A stretch of 64,000 nt of DNA, from positions 1 through 64,000 of the forward strand of contig JACQDB010000118.1 in assembly GCA_016201275.1 (NCBI GenBank), read 5' to 3'. The DNA comes from Acidobacteriota bacterium (lineage in GTDB: Bacteria > Acidobacteriota > Blastocatellia > UBA7656). The notes under the pieces were generated by a model. The model did not search any database, was not told where the DNA came from, and saw nothing but the letters and a program-made list of their open reading frames with translations. The number at the start of each line of letters is the position of its first letter. The stretch's first letter is position 1. Shown here piece after piece: positions 40,789-50,150 of this stretch. The translations under genes were made by a program, and so were the position numbers.

Positions 40789-41328
40789 ATGATGAAAAAA
40801 TCTTGCCTGACGGCATTGCTGTTGCTGTTTTGCTCAGTGGGTTTTGCTATCCATACCCCGAACCACAACACGGTTTATGCCGCACCTGCACCCGTAGCCG
40901 GAACTGCGGTGGTCGGGGCGACCGATATTTTGTTGCTGACCTGCATGGATTATCGTTTGACCGACGACATCACCCGCTACATGGATCACGAAGGGTTGAG
41001 TAAAAAATACGATCATATCGTGTTGGCAGGCGCATCGCTGGGCGCAAGCACTGCGAAATTTCCGAGTTGGGGAAAGACCTTCTGGGAACATCTGCAAGTG
41101 GCCATAGACCTGCATCACATACACAAGGTGATGATTTTAGATCACAAGGATTGCGGCGCGTACAAAGTGATTCTCGGCGAAGATGCCGTGAAAACTCCCG
41201 AACTGGAATTGAAAGCTCATACGGCGCAATTGAACAATTTGAAGAAACAGATCAGCGCGCAGTATCCGAAACTGGAAGTCGAGATGCTGTTGATGAGCCT
41301 GAATGGCGATGTAGCCGAAATTCACTGA
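40789..41328 (+). CDS. Beta-carbonic-anhydrase-like protein with signal peptide
   Basis: CMDYR (C-x-D-x-R) and DHKDCGAY (H-x2-C) zinc/catalytic motifs; hydrophobic N-terminus. Confidence 0.75.
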   Translation: MMKKSCLTALLLLFCSVGFAIHTPNHNTVYAAPAPVAGTAVVGATDILLLTCMDYRLTDDITRYMDHEGLSKKYDHIVLAGASLGASTAKFPSWGKTFWEHLQVAIDLHHIHKVMILDHKDCGAYKVILGEDAVKTPELELKAHTAQLNNLKKQISAQYPKLEVEMLLMSLNGDVAEIH

Positions 41329-41615
41329 AGCCGGAAAAACGGCGCGCCTTTTGCCACGACTTCTTTATCATCACGCGAAGTTGTGCATAGCTGCACGCTG
41401 GCGATTAATTTATAACCGCAAAAAGCATTCGCCCGGTTCGGCTCTTTAGAATTGGACGGATGCTTTCTTTCCTTGCCATAATGGATGCCGAATCATAAAC
41501 TAGCCCGACAAAAATGCGGCACAATGCGGTATTGCTCCTTACCTAGGAACAACGATTTTTGTGCAACGATGGCTTGGGAATTTCTGTAGAGTTTGGCAGT
41601 CATTCAGGACGGGGA

Positions 41616-42194
41616 ATGGAAGAACGGATTAAACGCTACGCGCAAGCGAGCATCGCAATCAAACAACATTTTTTTCAGCACCACGCCAGCGCCATCGCGC
41701 AGGCGGTGAATGTGTTGGTCGCAGCAATTCAAGCGGGCGGCAAAGTGCTGCTCTTTGGCAATGGCGGCTCGGCTGCCGACGCCCAACACATCGCTGCTGA
41801 ACTGGTGAACCGTTTGACTTATGACCGTCCGCCGATAGCCGCTATTGCCTTGACCACCGATACTTCGATTCTCACTTCGATAGGTAATGACTCTTCTTTT
41901 GAAGAAGTGTTTGAACGCCAACTGTGCGCCTTGGGTCGAGCCGGTGACGTAGCCATAGCGATTTCCACTAGCGGCAATTCGCCCAACGTGATTCGCGCCG
42001 TCGAAGCAGCGCGCCGTTTGAATATGAAAGTGGTGGGCTTGAGCGGACGCGACGGCGGCAAACTCGCGGCGTTGTGCGATGTCGCCTTGATTGTTGAAGC
42101 TCACAACACTCAGCACATACAGGAGACCCACATCACCTTGGCGCACCTGTTGTGCGAGTTGATTCAGGAGGCGGTGTTTCCGCAAGAGCGATAA
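41616..42194 (+). CDS. gmhA: D-sedoheptulose-7-phosphate isomerase (SIS domain)
   Basis: LLFGNGGSAADAQHIAAELVNR, TTDTSILTSIGNDSSFEEVFERQL, STSGNSPNVIRA. Confidence 0.92.
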   Translation: MEERIKRYAQASIAIKQHFFQHHASAIAQAVNVLVAAIQAGGKVLLFGNGGSAADAQHIAAELVNRLTYDRPPIAAIALTTDTSILTSIGNDSSFEEVFERQLCALGRAGDVAIAISTSGNSPNVIRAVEAARRLNMKVVGLSGRDGGKLAALCDVALIVEAHNTQHIQETHITLAHLLCELIQEAVFPQER

Positions 42195-42319
42195 AGCGAA
42201 GCGGGCTTGATGATTTGAAACTGTTTTATTGCGTTGCTGTCGCAGAAGAATTGTCAATCAAGGGAAATTCGATCAACGCTTGCCCGACCAATTGGGAAAC
42301 GCGAACAAGGGAGACGATA

Positions 42320-42667
42320 ATGCGTAGATTTGATGTGAAGCGCCGAGCGACGATTGAAGAGGCGATGATTCAATTGCCTGGGCCGCAAGGCGAATTGTAC
42401 GTTTCGGTTTTTGAACACGGCAGCCTGACCGTCGAAGTCTATGTGCCGCACCAAACCGATTTGCAAACACCGCACAGCCGCGACGAAGCTTATGTCGTGG
42501 TGCAAGGCTCCGGCGAATTCGTCAATGAAGATCAACGCATGGGGTTCGAGCCGGGGGATTTTTTATTTGCCGCCGCCGGAGAAACCCATCGCTTCGAAAA
42601 TTTCAGCGACGACCTGGTTGTTTGGGTTTTATTTTACGGCCCCGAAGGTGGCGAAAACAGACAGTGA
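42320..42667 (+). CDS. Cupin-domain protein
   Basis: PHSRDEAYVVVQGSGEFVNEDQRMGFEPGDFLFAAAGETHRFENFSDD. Confidence 0.88.
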   Translation: MRRFDVKRRATIEEAMIQLPGPQGELYVSVFEHGSLTVEVYVPHQTDLQTPHSRDEAYVVVQGSGEFVNEDQRMGFEPGDFLFAAAGETHRFENFSDDLVVWVLFYGPEGGENRQ

Positions 42668-42750
42668 AGCGTGAAGCGGTTCAGGCATCTTCATCATCGC
42701 CATGTACCAATCGCCAATCACGCATCACTTCTCATTCATCGCCGGTCGCC
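42664..42750. repeat. Heptad-register array, inverted arms (GTGAAGC GTGAAGC / AATCGCC AATCACG CATCACT TCTCATT CATCGCC GGTCGCC)
   Basis: TC words at 42711/18/25/32/39/46; starts at the cupin stop codon. Confidence 0.7.
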
Positions 42751-42829
42751 GTTGGCTGTCAGCCATGACAATTCATGGCGCGTAGTTCAGGCTGCACTAT
42801 TCATAGTTCTTGCTTCACCATGCATTGAT

Positions 42830-43780
42830 ATGTCCTGTTATTCAGTCCAGCCTCTCGATATAACCAAGCTTGCGACCTATCCGTTAGCGGCGCGGCAGAG
42901 TAAAGTTACGACCGCAGATTTCGCCCAGCCCTTAACCGATGGTGCATCCGTGAACGAGTTTTTCAACGCCTTGCCCAATATTCTGGCGGCTAAAGATTTG
43001 CGCGAACTGGCCAGCTTGATTCGCGCAGCAAAGCGCCAACAACGCCCTGTCATTGTTGGCTTGGGCGGTCACGTCATTAAAACCGGAGTGGCTCCTGTGC
43101 TGATAGATTTATTGCAGCGCGGCTTGGTTTCCGCGCTGGTGATGAACGGCGCGGCGATGATACACGATTTCGAGATCGCTCTGGTTGGGCAAACCTCCGA
43201 AGACGTGGATGCCACGCTGGGCAGCGGCGCATTCGGCATGGCCGAAGAGACCGGAACCTTCATCAACGCGGCGATCAATCAAGGCGCGACGGACGGTTTG
43301 GGCATGGGCGAAAGCGTGGCGCGCCATCTGCACTCCCTGAACCCGCCGCACGCCGAGCAATCGTTGCTGTGCGCTTCGTATGAAGCCCGCGTACCGCTGA
43401 CCGTTCACGTCGCTCTCGGTACAGACATTATTCATATACACCGCAACGCCGACGGCGCAAGTCTGGGCAAAACTTCGCTACAGGATTTTCGCCTGCTCTG
43501 TGCCCTGGTGCGCGAGTTGCACGAAGGCGGCGTCTATTTGAATATAGGCTCGGCGGTCATTCTGCCGGAGGTCTTTTTGAAGACCGTGACGGTGGTTCGC
43601 AATCTCGGTTACGCATTAAACGATTTCACCACCGCGAACTTCGATTTCCTTCAACACTATCGCCCCTTGACCAACGTAGTGAAGCGTCCAGTGGCTGGCG
43701 TCGGGCGCGGCTACTCGTTCACTGGTCATCACGAAATCATGATTCCGCTGCTGGCGGCGGCGATTCTCGAAGCCTCGTAA
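42830..43780 (+). CDS. Deoxyhypusine-synthase-like protein
   Basis: RPVIVGLGGHVIKTGVAPVLIDLLQRGLVSALVMNGAAMIHDFEIALVGQTSEDVDATLGSGAFGMAEETGTFINAA; start placed after the heptad array. Confidence 0.6.
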   Translation: MSCYSVQPLDITKLATYPLAARQSKVTTADFAQPLTDGASVNEFFNALPNILAAKDLRELASLIRAAKRQQRPVIVGLGGHVIKTGVAPVLIDLLQRGLVSALVMNGAAMIHDFEIALVGQTSEDVDATLGSGAFGMAEETGTFINAAINQGATDGLGMGESVARHLHSLNPPHAEQSLLCASYEARVPLTVHVALGTDIIHIHRNADGASLGKTSLQDFRLLCALVRELHEGGVYLNIGSAVILPEVFLKTVTVVRNLGYALNDFTTANFDFLQHYRPLTNVVKRPVAGVGRGYSFTGHHEIMIPLLAAAILEAS

Positions 43781-43788
43781 AACCTGAC

Positions 43789-44796
43789 TTGCAGGCGTCC
43801 AAGGAGTTTGGCGTAGTGCAGTTTTCCCTTGATAAAACTCAAAAGAGCGGCTTGTTTGAACAGGCGCGGGAACAATTAATCACAGCGCTGCACATGGGGC
43901 GTCTGCGTTCCGGCGACCGCTTGCCGAGCGTGCGTCAGATGGCGCTTCGCAACAACCTGAATAGCAAAACCGCGTTTGCCATTTATCAAAAACTAAAAGA
44001 CGAAGGCTACATCGAAATCCGCACCGGCTCCGGCGCGTATGTCTCGGACGTGGACAAACTGGATTTGAATCAAACCTACTGCCTGTCCATGTTTCAATTG
44101 ATTCAAGCGAATCTGGCGCAGGCCAGTCAATTGAAAATCGCCCCGCGCCAATATCTGGAACTGGTGAAAAACTTCATCGAAAAATCGCAACTCCAAGAGA
44201 TTCAAGTGGCGGTCTTTGAATGCAATCAGGAGCAAGTCAATCTCTTTTCCAGCGAAATCTCGAAGCACTTGAAAGTTCAAGTCTTCCCGGTGATGCTCGA
44301 CAAACTGGCACGCCCCGACGCTAGATTGACACGGCTGCTGGGGCGCATGGATTATTTCATCACCACCGATTATCACCTCGCACAGGTACGAGAACTGGGC
44401 GACCACTATCGCAAAAAGACCATACATATTCGCCTGAATCCAAACTTTGTGCCGGCCTTGATTGCCGCCGCACGGCGTGGCAAATTGCTGATGATTGTTT
44501 CGGACGCCAATTTCTTTCCGGCCTTCCGCCGCAACATGATCAGCATAGGCATTGCGCCGCATCTGCTTGACCACATCATCGCCACCGACGATCAGAACCT
44601 TTCGCGGGTGCGACAATTGGCGGCACGCGCCCGTTCTTTTTATCTGTCGCCGATCTGCAACCCGGCAGTCCGTCAACACATCCCCGAAGGCGTCAAAGAG
44701 ATCAAGCTCGACACCATGCTTGCGGAAGAATCGCTGGAAATACTCGAAGCCGTCATGCTCTTTCATCCTCAGAACCCCGCTCTCCCAACGCTGTAA
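43789..44796 (+). CDS. GntR-family transcriptional regulator
   Basis: LFEQAREQLITALHMGRLRSGDRLPSVRQMALRNNLNSKTAFAIYQKLKDEGYIEIRTGSGAYV winged-HTH signature. Confidence 0.85.
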   Translation: MQASKEFGVVQFSLDKTQKSGLFEQAREQLITALHMGRLRSGDRLPSVRQMALRNNLNSKTAFAIYQKLKDEGYIEIRTGSGAYVSDVDKLDLNQTYCLSMFQLIQANLAQASQLKIAPRQYLELVKNFIEKSQLQEIQVAVFECNQEQVNLFSSEISKHLKVQVFPVMLDKLARPDARLTRLLGRMDYFITTDYHLAQVRELGDHYRKKTIHIRLNPNFVPALIAAARRGKLLMIVSDANFFPAFRRNMISIGIAPHLLDHIIATDDQNLSRVRQLAARARSFYLSPICNPAVRQHIPEGVKEIKLDTMLAEESLEILEAVMLFHPQNPALPTL

Positions 44797-45039
44797 TCTC
44801 CTGTATGGAAAAGAGAGCAATGAGGAAAGTGCTTTGTCGTTGCGTCTGTGGGCGGAAACTTTTGATGGCGATCTTTGCCGCTTGAAGACCGGGCTACAAA
44901 ATCTGGTAGTGCTAAAAAGTAATGCTGAAGGAGGAAGGATTGAACTCATAAGTAATTGAACTTATGAATAGCGCCTACGGAGCTAAACCATATAGCGAAT
45001 TTCATTTGCCCACGACCATGACACTGGGTTGAGAGGCTG

Positions 45040-45070
45040 GTTGAGAGGCGGTCACAGACCGTTTCTCAAC
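45040..45070. repeat. GCGGTC-family hairpin (short copy)
   Basis: GTTGAGAGGCGGTCACAGACCGTTTCTCAAC. Confidence 0.75.
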
Positions 45071-45096
45071 CCATCGCACATCTCTGCAAGCCGCTA

Positions 45097-45262
45097 TAAG
45101 GATTGTGGATGAAATAACCTGCAAAACTTGAGAGATTTTCCAATGCCCTGTACGGGCGACCCTGCGGTGGTCGCTTCTCCTTGAAATCCATTAGCTTTCG
45201 AGGAGGCGCGACCGCAGAGGGTCGCCCGTACAAGGTTGCACCTTATTTCATCCACACTCCTA
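45097..45262. mobile_element. Palindromic element, copy B (TAAGGATTGTGGATGAAATAA...TTATTTCATCCACACTCCTA)
   Basis: Terminal inverted repeats and GTACGGGCGACC core shared with copies A and D. Confidence 0.8.
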
Positions 45263-45666
45263 AGTCGCTGCTACAGAGCGAAACCGGCGCAGTGGGTTGC
45301 TGGTCGAGCCTTACTTTTTTCGCGCTACCCAAAATCTTTTCCTTGCTCACCCAGATAACCCATTGCCCACGTATGAAACTGGAACGGTTTCGCCAATCGC
45401 GTAAATTGTTCCATTTATCTGGAACAATTTACGTGCTACACTTCCTGAGCAATCAGCAGGAAATATTTACAAAAGAATTCGGGCGGCAGGTCTTTGGTGG
45501 CGGCAGACAAGGCGTCTCTTCATACCTGAGTTTGGCCCTGCAATCCTGAATATTGATGGCTATCGGAGCAGGCATAAACTCGGCGTTCACACCTGCGCTT
45601 TTCCGCCCAGCCCACCGCCGATGTTGTCGCTGCCCGGTCTTTAGCGTGTCGCATTAGGAGGCAGAT

Positions 45667-48600
45667 ATGAATACTCGATCAAACGGCGTCAGGTTGTTGA
45701 CCTGCGCCATGATCATGGCGTTCTTTTTTACTACGATTGCGCCTGTGCTGGCGCAGTCAACGGCGACTCTGCAAGGCGCAGTTACCGACCCTTCCGGGGC
45801 TGTCGTCGCCAATGTCAAAATCATCATTCGCAATCAGGCCACTGGCTTTGAGCGCACCGTGCAAAGCGACAGCAGCGGCAATTATCAAGCGGCGGCGCTG
45901 CCCATAGGCGTCTATCGCATAGAAGTTCGCGCCGACGGCTTTCAAGCGCAAGTGATTAATGAACTGACGCTGCAAGTCAGTCAAACCGTGGTGCAGAATT
46001 TTCAACTCACCATCGGCGGCGTTACTCAGGAAGTCAATGTCACCGCCGAGGCTCCGGTCGTAGATACTTCCACTATCACCGTCGGCCAGGTTATCAATCA
46101 AAAGACGGTGCAGGAGATTCCGCTCAACGGGCGGCACTTCGTGGATTTGGGCTTGCTCATCGCCGGTTCGGTGACGCCGCCGCAGAGTGGCTTTTTAACC
46201 GCGCCGCTCAGAGGGCAAGGCTCTTTTGCTTTCAACACGGCGGGCAATCGCGAAGACACCGTGAACTTCATGGTCAACGGCATTAACCTTAACGACATGG
46301 TGCAAAATCAGATTACTTTTCAACCGTCCATCAACACGGTGCAGGAATTCAAGGTTGATAATTCGACCTTCAGCGCCGAATATGGACGCAACTCCGGCGC
46401 TATCGTCAACATTGCGACGCGCTCAGGCACCAATGCCTATCACGGCGAAGCCTTCGAGTTCATACGCAACGAGGCGTTGGATGCGCGCAACTTTTTTGAC
46501 CGCACCAAACCGCCGTTCAAGCGCAATCAATTCGGCGGCGCTTTCGGTGGCCCGATTCGCAAAGATCAATCGTTCTTCTTTTTCAGCTATGAAGGCTTGC
46601 GCCAGCGTCAGGGCTTGACCTTAAACAGCGGCGTCTTGAGCGAAGCCCAAAGAGCGCTGGTCACCGACCCTGTGGCAAAAAAATTGCTTGACTTCATCCC
46701 CCACGCCAATGCTCCATTGGATCGCTTTCTTGGCGCTGACACCGCGCCGGTCAATATAGACCAGTGGACTGGCGATGTCAGCCACATACTCGGCAAAAAC
46801 GACCGCATACACGGCTACTATGCCTTTCAACGTGACCGGCGCGGCGAGCCGAATTTGCAAGGCAACACGATTCCCGGATTCGGCGACACCCGGCAATCAC
46901 GCCGCCAGATTTTCACCCTCAATGAAACCCATACCTTCGGGCCGAAGTTGGTGAACGAAGCGCGCTTCGGCTTCAATCGCATACACATCACCTTTACGCC
47001 GAACGCGCTGCTCAACCCCGCCGATTTCGGCATCAACAACGGCATACGCGAAGCCATAGGCTTGCCGCAAATTTCCATAGGCGGCATTGGTTTGAACTTC
47101 GGCGGCCCGGCGGGCTTTCCACAAGGGCGCGGCGATATGACTTTCGTTGCTGCCGATACGGCGAGCCTTTTGCAAGGCAATCACTCGCTCAAATTCGGCG
47201 GCGAATTTCGTCGTTTCCTGAATAACAATTTTAATAAGAACAACGGCGCGTTCAATTTTGCCAGCGCCACCGATTTTCTCAGAGGCACGGCCAATGGCTT
47301 TAACGTCACCATAGGCGATGTGTCGAGCAGCATTGCCACCGGCGCGCTCGGTTTCTTCGCGCAAGACAATTGGAAGATCAAGCCGAACCTGACCTTGGAA
47401 CTGGGCTTGCGTTATGACTGGTTCATGTCGCCCACCGAACGCTTCAATCGCTTCGTATCGTTTGACCCTAAGCAGAGGGCTTTGGTGCGCGTCGGCAACG
47501 GGCTGGAGCAGATTTACCAAACCAATCACAATCTGCAACCGCGAGTCGGTTTCGCCTGGGACCCGTTCAATGACGGCAAGACCAGCGTGCGCGGCGGCTA
47601 TGCGATACTCGCCGATCAACCGGTGACCAACCTGGTAACCGGCACGGCTTCGAATCCGCCGCTGGCGACGCCGCTTACCTTTAACGGCACGATTCGTTTC
47701 GATAACGCTTTGACGACAGCGGGTGCTGCAGGGCTGGCTCCTGCGGCGGTCAACAGCGAATTCAACAATGCCTATATACAATCGTGGAATTTGAATGTCC
47801 AACGCGAAATCACCAAAAGTCTGGGACTACAAGTTGGCTACATCGGCTCGAAAGGCACGCATTTGCGAATCTCGCGCAATCTGAATCAACTCCGCAACGG
47901 GGTGCGTCCGTTCCCGACGATTGCCACCAGCAGCGCCATTCTCCCCGGCGCTGCGGTGGGCAATATCATACAGGTTGATAGCGGCGGCAACTCCGACTAC
48001 AACGCCTTGTGGGTGACGGCCAAGCAAAGGCTGGCGCGTGGATTGCAGTTCAATGCCTCTTATACGTGGTCGAAATCGCTCGATTACAATTCGCTGAACT
48101 CGCAAGGCGTGGTGGTGCAGGACAGCAACAATATACGCGGCGACCGTGGGCTTTCGGACTATGATGCGCGCCATCGCTTCGTCATCAGCGGGTTGTACGA
48201 GTTGCCTTTCAAAGGCAATCGTCTGGTTGAAGGCTGGCAGTTGTCCACCATCGTGCAACTGCAAAGCGGCAATCCGGTAAATATACTGGCAGGCAATCCG
48301 TTGGCGATTCCCGGCACCACCATCGGTGGCGCAAACATCGCCGCCCTGACCGGCATCGCTACTTTGCGGCCTGATGTGGTGGGCAATATTCAAACTCTCG
48401 GTCGCGTGACGCAGTGGTTCACCAACAAAGTTTGCGACCCGCGTGCGCCCGGTGGTTGTCCGGCGGGGTCGGTCTTTGCGCTGCCTGTAGCCAGCGGCAA
48501 TGTCTTTCACTTTGGCAATCTCGGTCGCAATGTCATCATCGGGCCGGGGTTCACCAATACCGATTTTTCGGTGTTGAAAAATACCAAGATTGCCGAAAGC

Positions 48601-48780
48601 CTGCGCGTGCAATTTCGCGCCGAGGTCTTCGACATTTTCAATCACGCCAATTTCGGTCAGCCGGGTCGAGTGGCGCAGGTCGGCAGCACGACCTTTGGCG
48701 TCATCACCAACACGCGCTTTGCGACCGGTGATTCCGGCTCCTCCAGGCAAATCCAGTTCGCTCTGAAGTTCATTTTCTAG
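45667..48780 (+). CDS. TonB-dependent receptor, Oar-like, with N-terminal carboxypeptidase regulatory-like domain
   Basis: LQGAVTDPSGAVVANVKIIIRNQATGFERTVQSDSSGNYQ; plug and barrel motifs; C-terminal SSRQIQFALKFIF. Confidence 0.93.
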   Translation: MNTRSNGVRLLTCAMIMAFFFTTIAPVLAQSTATLQGAVTDPSGAVVANVKIIIRNQATGFERTVQSDSSGNYQAAALPIGVYRIEVRADGFQAQVINELTLQVSQTVVQNFQLTIGGVTQEVNVTAEAPVVDTSTITVGQVINQKTVQEIPLNGRHFVDLGLLIAGSVTPPQSGFLTAPLRGQGSFAFNTAGNREDTVNFMVNGINLNDMVQNQITFQPSINTVQEFKVDNSTFSAEYGRNSGAIVNIATRSGTNAYHGEAFEFIRNEALDARNFFDRTKPPFKRNQFGGAFGGPIRKDQSFFFFSYEGLRQRQGLTLNSGVLSEAQRALVTDPVAKKLLDFIPHANAPLDRFLGADTAPVNIDQWTGDVSHILGKNDRIHGYYAFQRDRRGEPNLQGNTIPGFGDTRQSRRQIFTLNETHTFGPKLVNEARFGFNRIHITFTPNALLNPADFGINNGIREAIGLPQISIGGIGLNFGGPAGFPQGRGDMTFVAADTASLLQGNHSLKFGGEFRRFLNNNFNKNNGAFNFASATDFLRGTANGFNVTIGDVSSSIATGALGFFAQDNWKIKPNLTLELGLRYDWFMSPTERFNRFVSFDPKQRALVRVGNGLEQIYQTNHNLQPRVGFAWDPFNDGKTSVRGGYAILADQPVTNLVTGTASNPPLATPLTFNGTIRFDNALTTAGAAGLAPAAVNSEFNNAYIQSWNLNVQREITKSLGLQVGYIGSKGTHLRISRNLNQLRNGVRPFPTIATSSAILPGAAVGNIIQVDSGGNSDYNALWVTAKQRLARGLQFNASYTWSKSLDYNSLNSQGVVVQDSNNIRGDRGLSDYDARHRFVISGLYELPFKGNRLVEGWQLSTIVQLQSGNPVNILAGNPLAIPGTTIGGANIAALTGIATLRPDVVGNIQTLGRVTQWFTNKVCDPRAPGGCPAGSVFALPVASGNVFHFGNLGRNVIIGPGFTNTDFSVLKNTKIAESLRVQFRAEVFDIFNHANFGQPGRVAQVGSTTFGVITNTRFATGDSGSSRQIQFALKFIF

Positions 48781-48858
48781 CTCTCTCGTATCCTCCTGTA
48801 ATCTCGCGCATCGGTACTGCAACCGATGCGCCTTTTTTTATGGAGAGAGGTCGAGGCG

Positions 48859-49383
48859 TTAGAAAGACCTTTTCACGCTTTTGAAAAACGAGCCTAAAAC
48901 ATCCGATGCCGTGTGACTGGCTGCGCCCAGCCACAAACCGGCGAAGGCGGCAATCAGGTAATTGCGTTTGATGGGCTTGAGGATTTCCCATATGTAGGTG
49001 AAGGCATCTTGAACTTCGCTGACGCCGTTGACGCGATGATGCAGATATTTTTCTCGCGCAAACAACACGATGGCGAGCAGCAGCGACACCACAATTAAAA
49101 AATAGGCGATGCGAATCAAGGTGCCGAAGACGATGCCGTGCGAAAAGCGTGAGCGATGCGAGAGCGCCACTTTATACGGCCACCAGATAAAACGCAGCGG
49201 CCCCCAACGTGTGTATTGCTTGCTCTGTATGTCGAGATCAGGGCCGAACATCAAGCCGCCGAACAGCATGGCAACCGTAGTGATTAACGTCAGCGTCCAG
49301 TTGCCGGTGAAATAATAGCTGACCAATGCGGTCGGCACGGCCAGAGCGAAGGTGATGAAATCATGAGTTTTTGCAGATGGCAT
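48859..49383 (-). CDS. DUF2227-like putative metal-binding membrane protein
   Basis: MPSAKTHDFITFA...LMFGPDLDIQSKQYTRWGPLRFIWWPYKVALSHRSRFSHG. Confidence 0.85.
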   Translation of the reverse strand: MPSAKTHDFITFALAVPTALVSYYFTGNWTLTLITTVAMLFGGLMFGPDLDIQSKQYTRWGPLRFIWWPYKVALSHRSRFSHGIVFGTLIRIAYFLIVVSLLLAIVLFAREKYLHHRVNGVSEVQDAFTYIWEILKPIKRNYLIAAFAGLWLGAASHTASDVLGSFFKSVKRSF

Positions 49384-49395
49384 AAATTAAAAAAT

Positions 49396-49419
49396 GAATA
49401 GTGAATAGTGAAAAGTGAA
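49396..49419. repeat. Heptad-register array GAATAGT GAATAGT GAAAAGT GAA
   Basis: GAA at 49396, 49403, 49410, 49417; 13 nt upstream of the minus-strand gene start. Confidence 0.65.
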
Positions 49420-49467
49420 ACAAGAGAACAGCAATTACCGTGATGAGAAATCAATTCCATCACCTTT

Positions 49468-49538
49468 AAGAATTGTGAAAGAAATCAAGTGCAAGACTTG
49501 AGTAATTTTCCCATGCCCTGTACGGGCGACCCTCTGTG
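49468..49538. mobile_element. Palindromic element, copy C (left half only, truncated)
   Basis: TAAGAATTGTGAAAGAAATCAAGTGCAAGACTTGAGTAATTTTCCCATGCCCTGTACGGGCGACCCTCTGTGG aligns to the left half of copy B. Confidence 0.7.
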
Positions 49539-49637
49539 GCATGGGTGTCAAGTTAAGCCGTTCCAGATCATCTGATTTTGTGCTTCCCGTTCTCGATGTC
49601 GCTTGCGCTTGGCTTTCACCACGCCCAATAGTTTCGC

Positions 49638-49943
49638 GTGTTGAACCAAGAACGCGATCAACTGCGGCAGAAAGAATGTCAGATCATCGAAGGGCACTTG
49701 ATGGCAGATTACGTCCATATGTGCATAGAGATTCCGCCCAAGCACGCGGTGTCGTCGGTGAGCGGTTTCTTGAAGGGCAAAAGCGCCATAGCCATCGCCC
49801 GTTTACAAGGCAAAGAGCGCAACTTTAATGGCGAAAGTTTCTGGGCGCGAGGCGATGCCGTGTCAACCGTAGGCTGCAACGAAGAGCAAATCCGGCGTTA
49901 CATTCGCAATCAAGAAGGTAGCGATGGAAGCGGACTATTTTGA
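49638..49943 (+). pseudogene. IS200/IS605-family Y1 (TnpA) transposase remnant, 5'-truncated
   Basis: EILEGHLM-type IIEGHLMADYVHMCIEIPPKHAVSSVSGFLKGKSAIAIARLQGKERNFNGESFWARGDAVSTVG...YIRNQEGSD; HUH motif is YVH instead of HVH. Confidence 0.85.
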
Positions 49944-50027
49944 AGCGATTCACGGCATCACACGGTTGTGATGTCAAAGAGCTAATTGGCAAGGGGGATC
50001 GCCTTTGAGACGACCCCACTCATCAAG

Positions 50028-50046
50028 CCACCGGCACTGTCGGTGG
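50028..50046. repeat. Hairpin CCACCGGCACTGTCGGTGG, candidate IS200-type right-end hairpin
   Basis: 6-bp perfect stem downstream of the tnpA remnant. Confidence 0.5.
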
Positions 50047-50150
50047 TGTCTGACTTAATACGTCTGCGCTGTGAGCGACAGCAAGGAAGCGCGGCTGCCG
50101 TTAAGCTTTATCTTACCAGCAGCCGGAAAAGCAACTTTAAGAAAGATCAA

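Noticed and set aside
45181-45549. 122-aa ORF upstream of the TonB-receptor gene
   Set aside because: Begins inside palindromic element copy B; no protein-family pattern.
49548-49745. Minus-strand ORF ending KAKRKRHREREAQNQMIWNGLT, possibly another transposase fragment
   Set aside because: Too short and overlaps the TnpA remnant; cannot be assigned to a family by eye.
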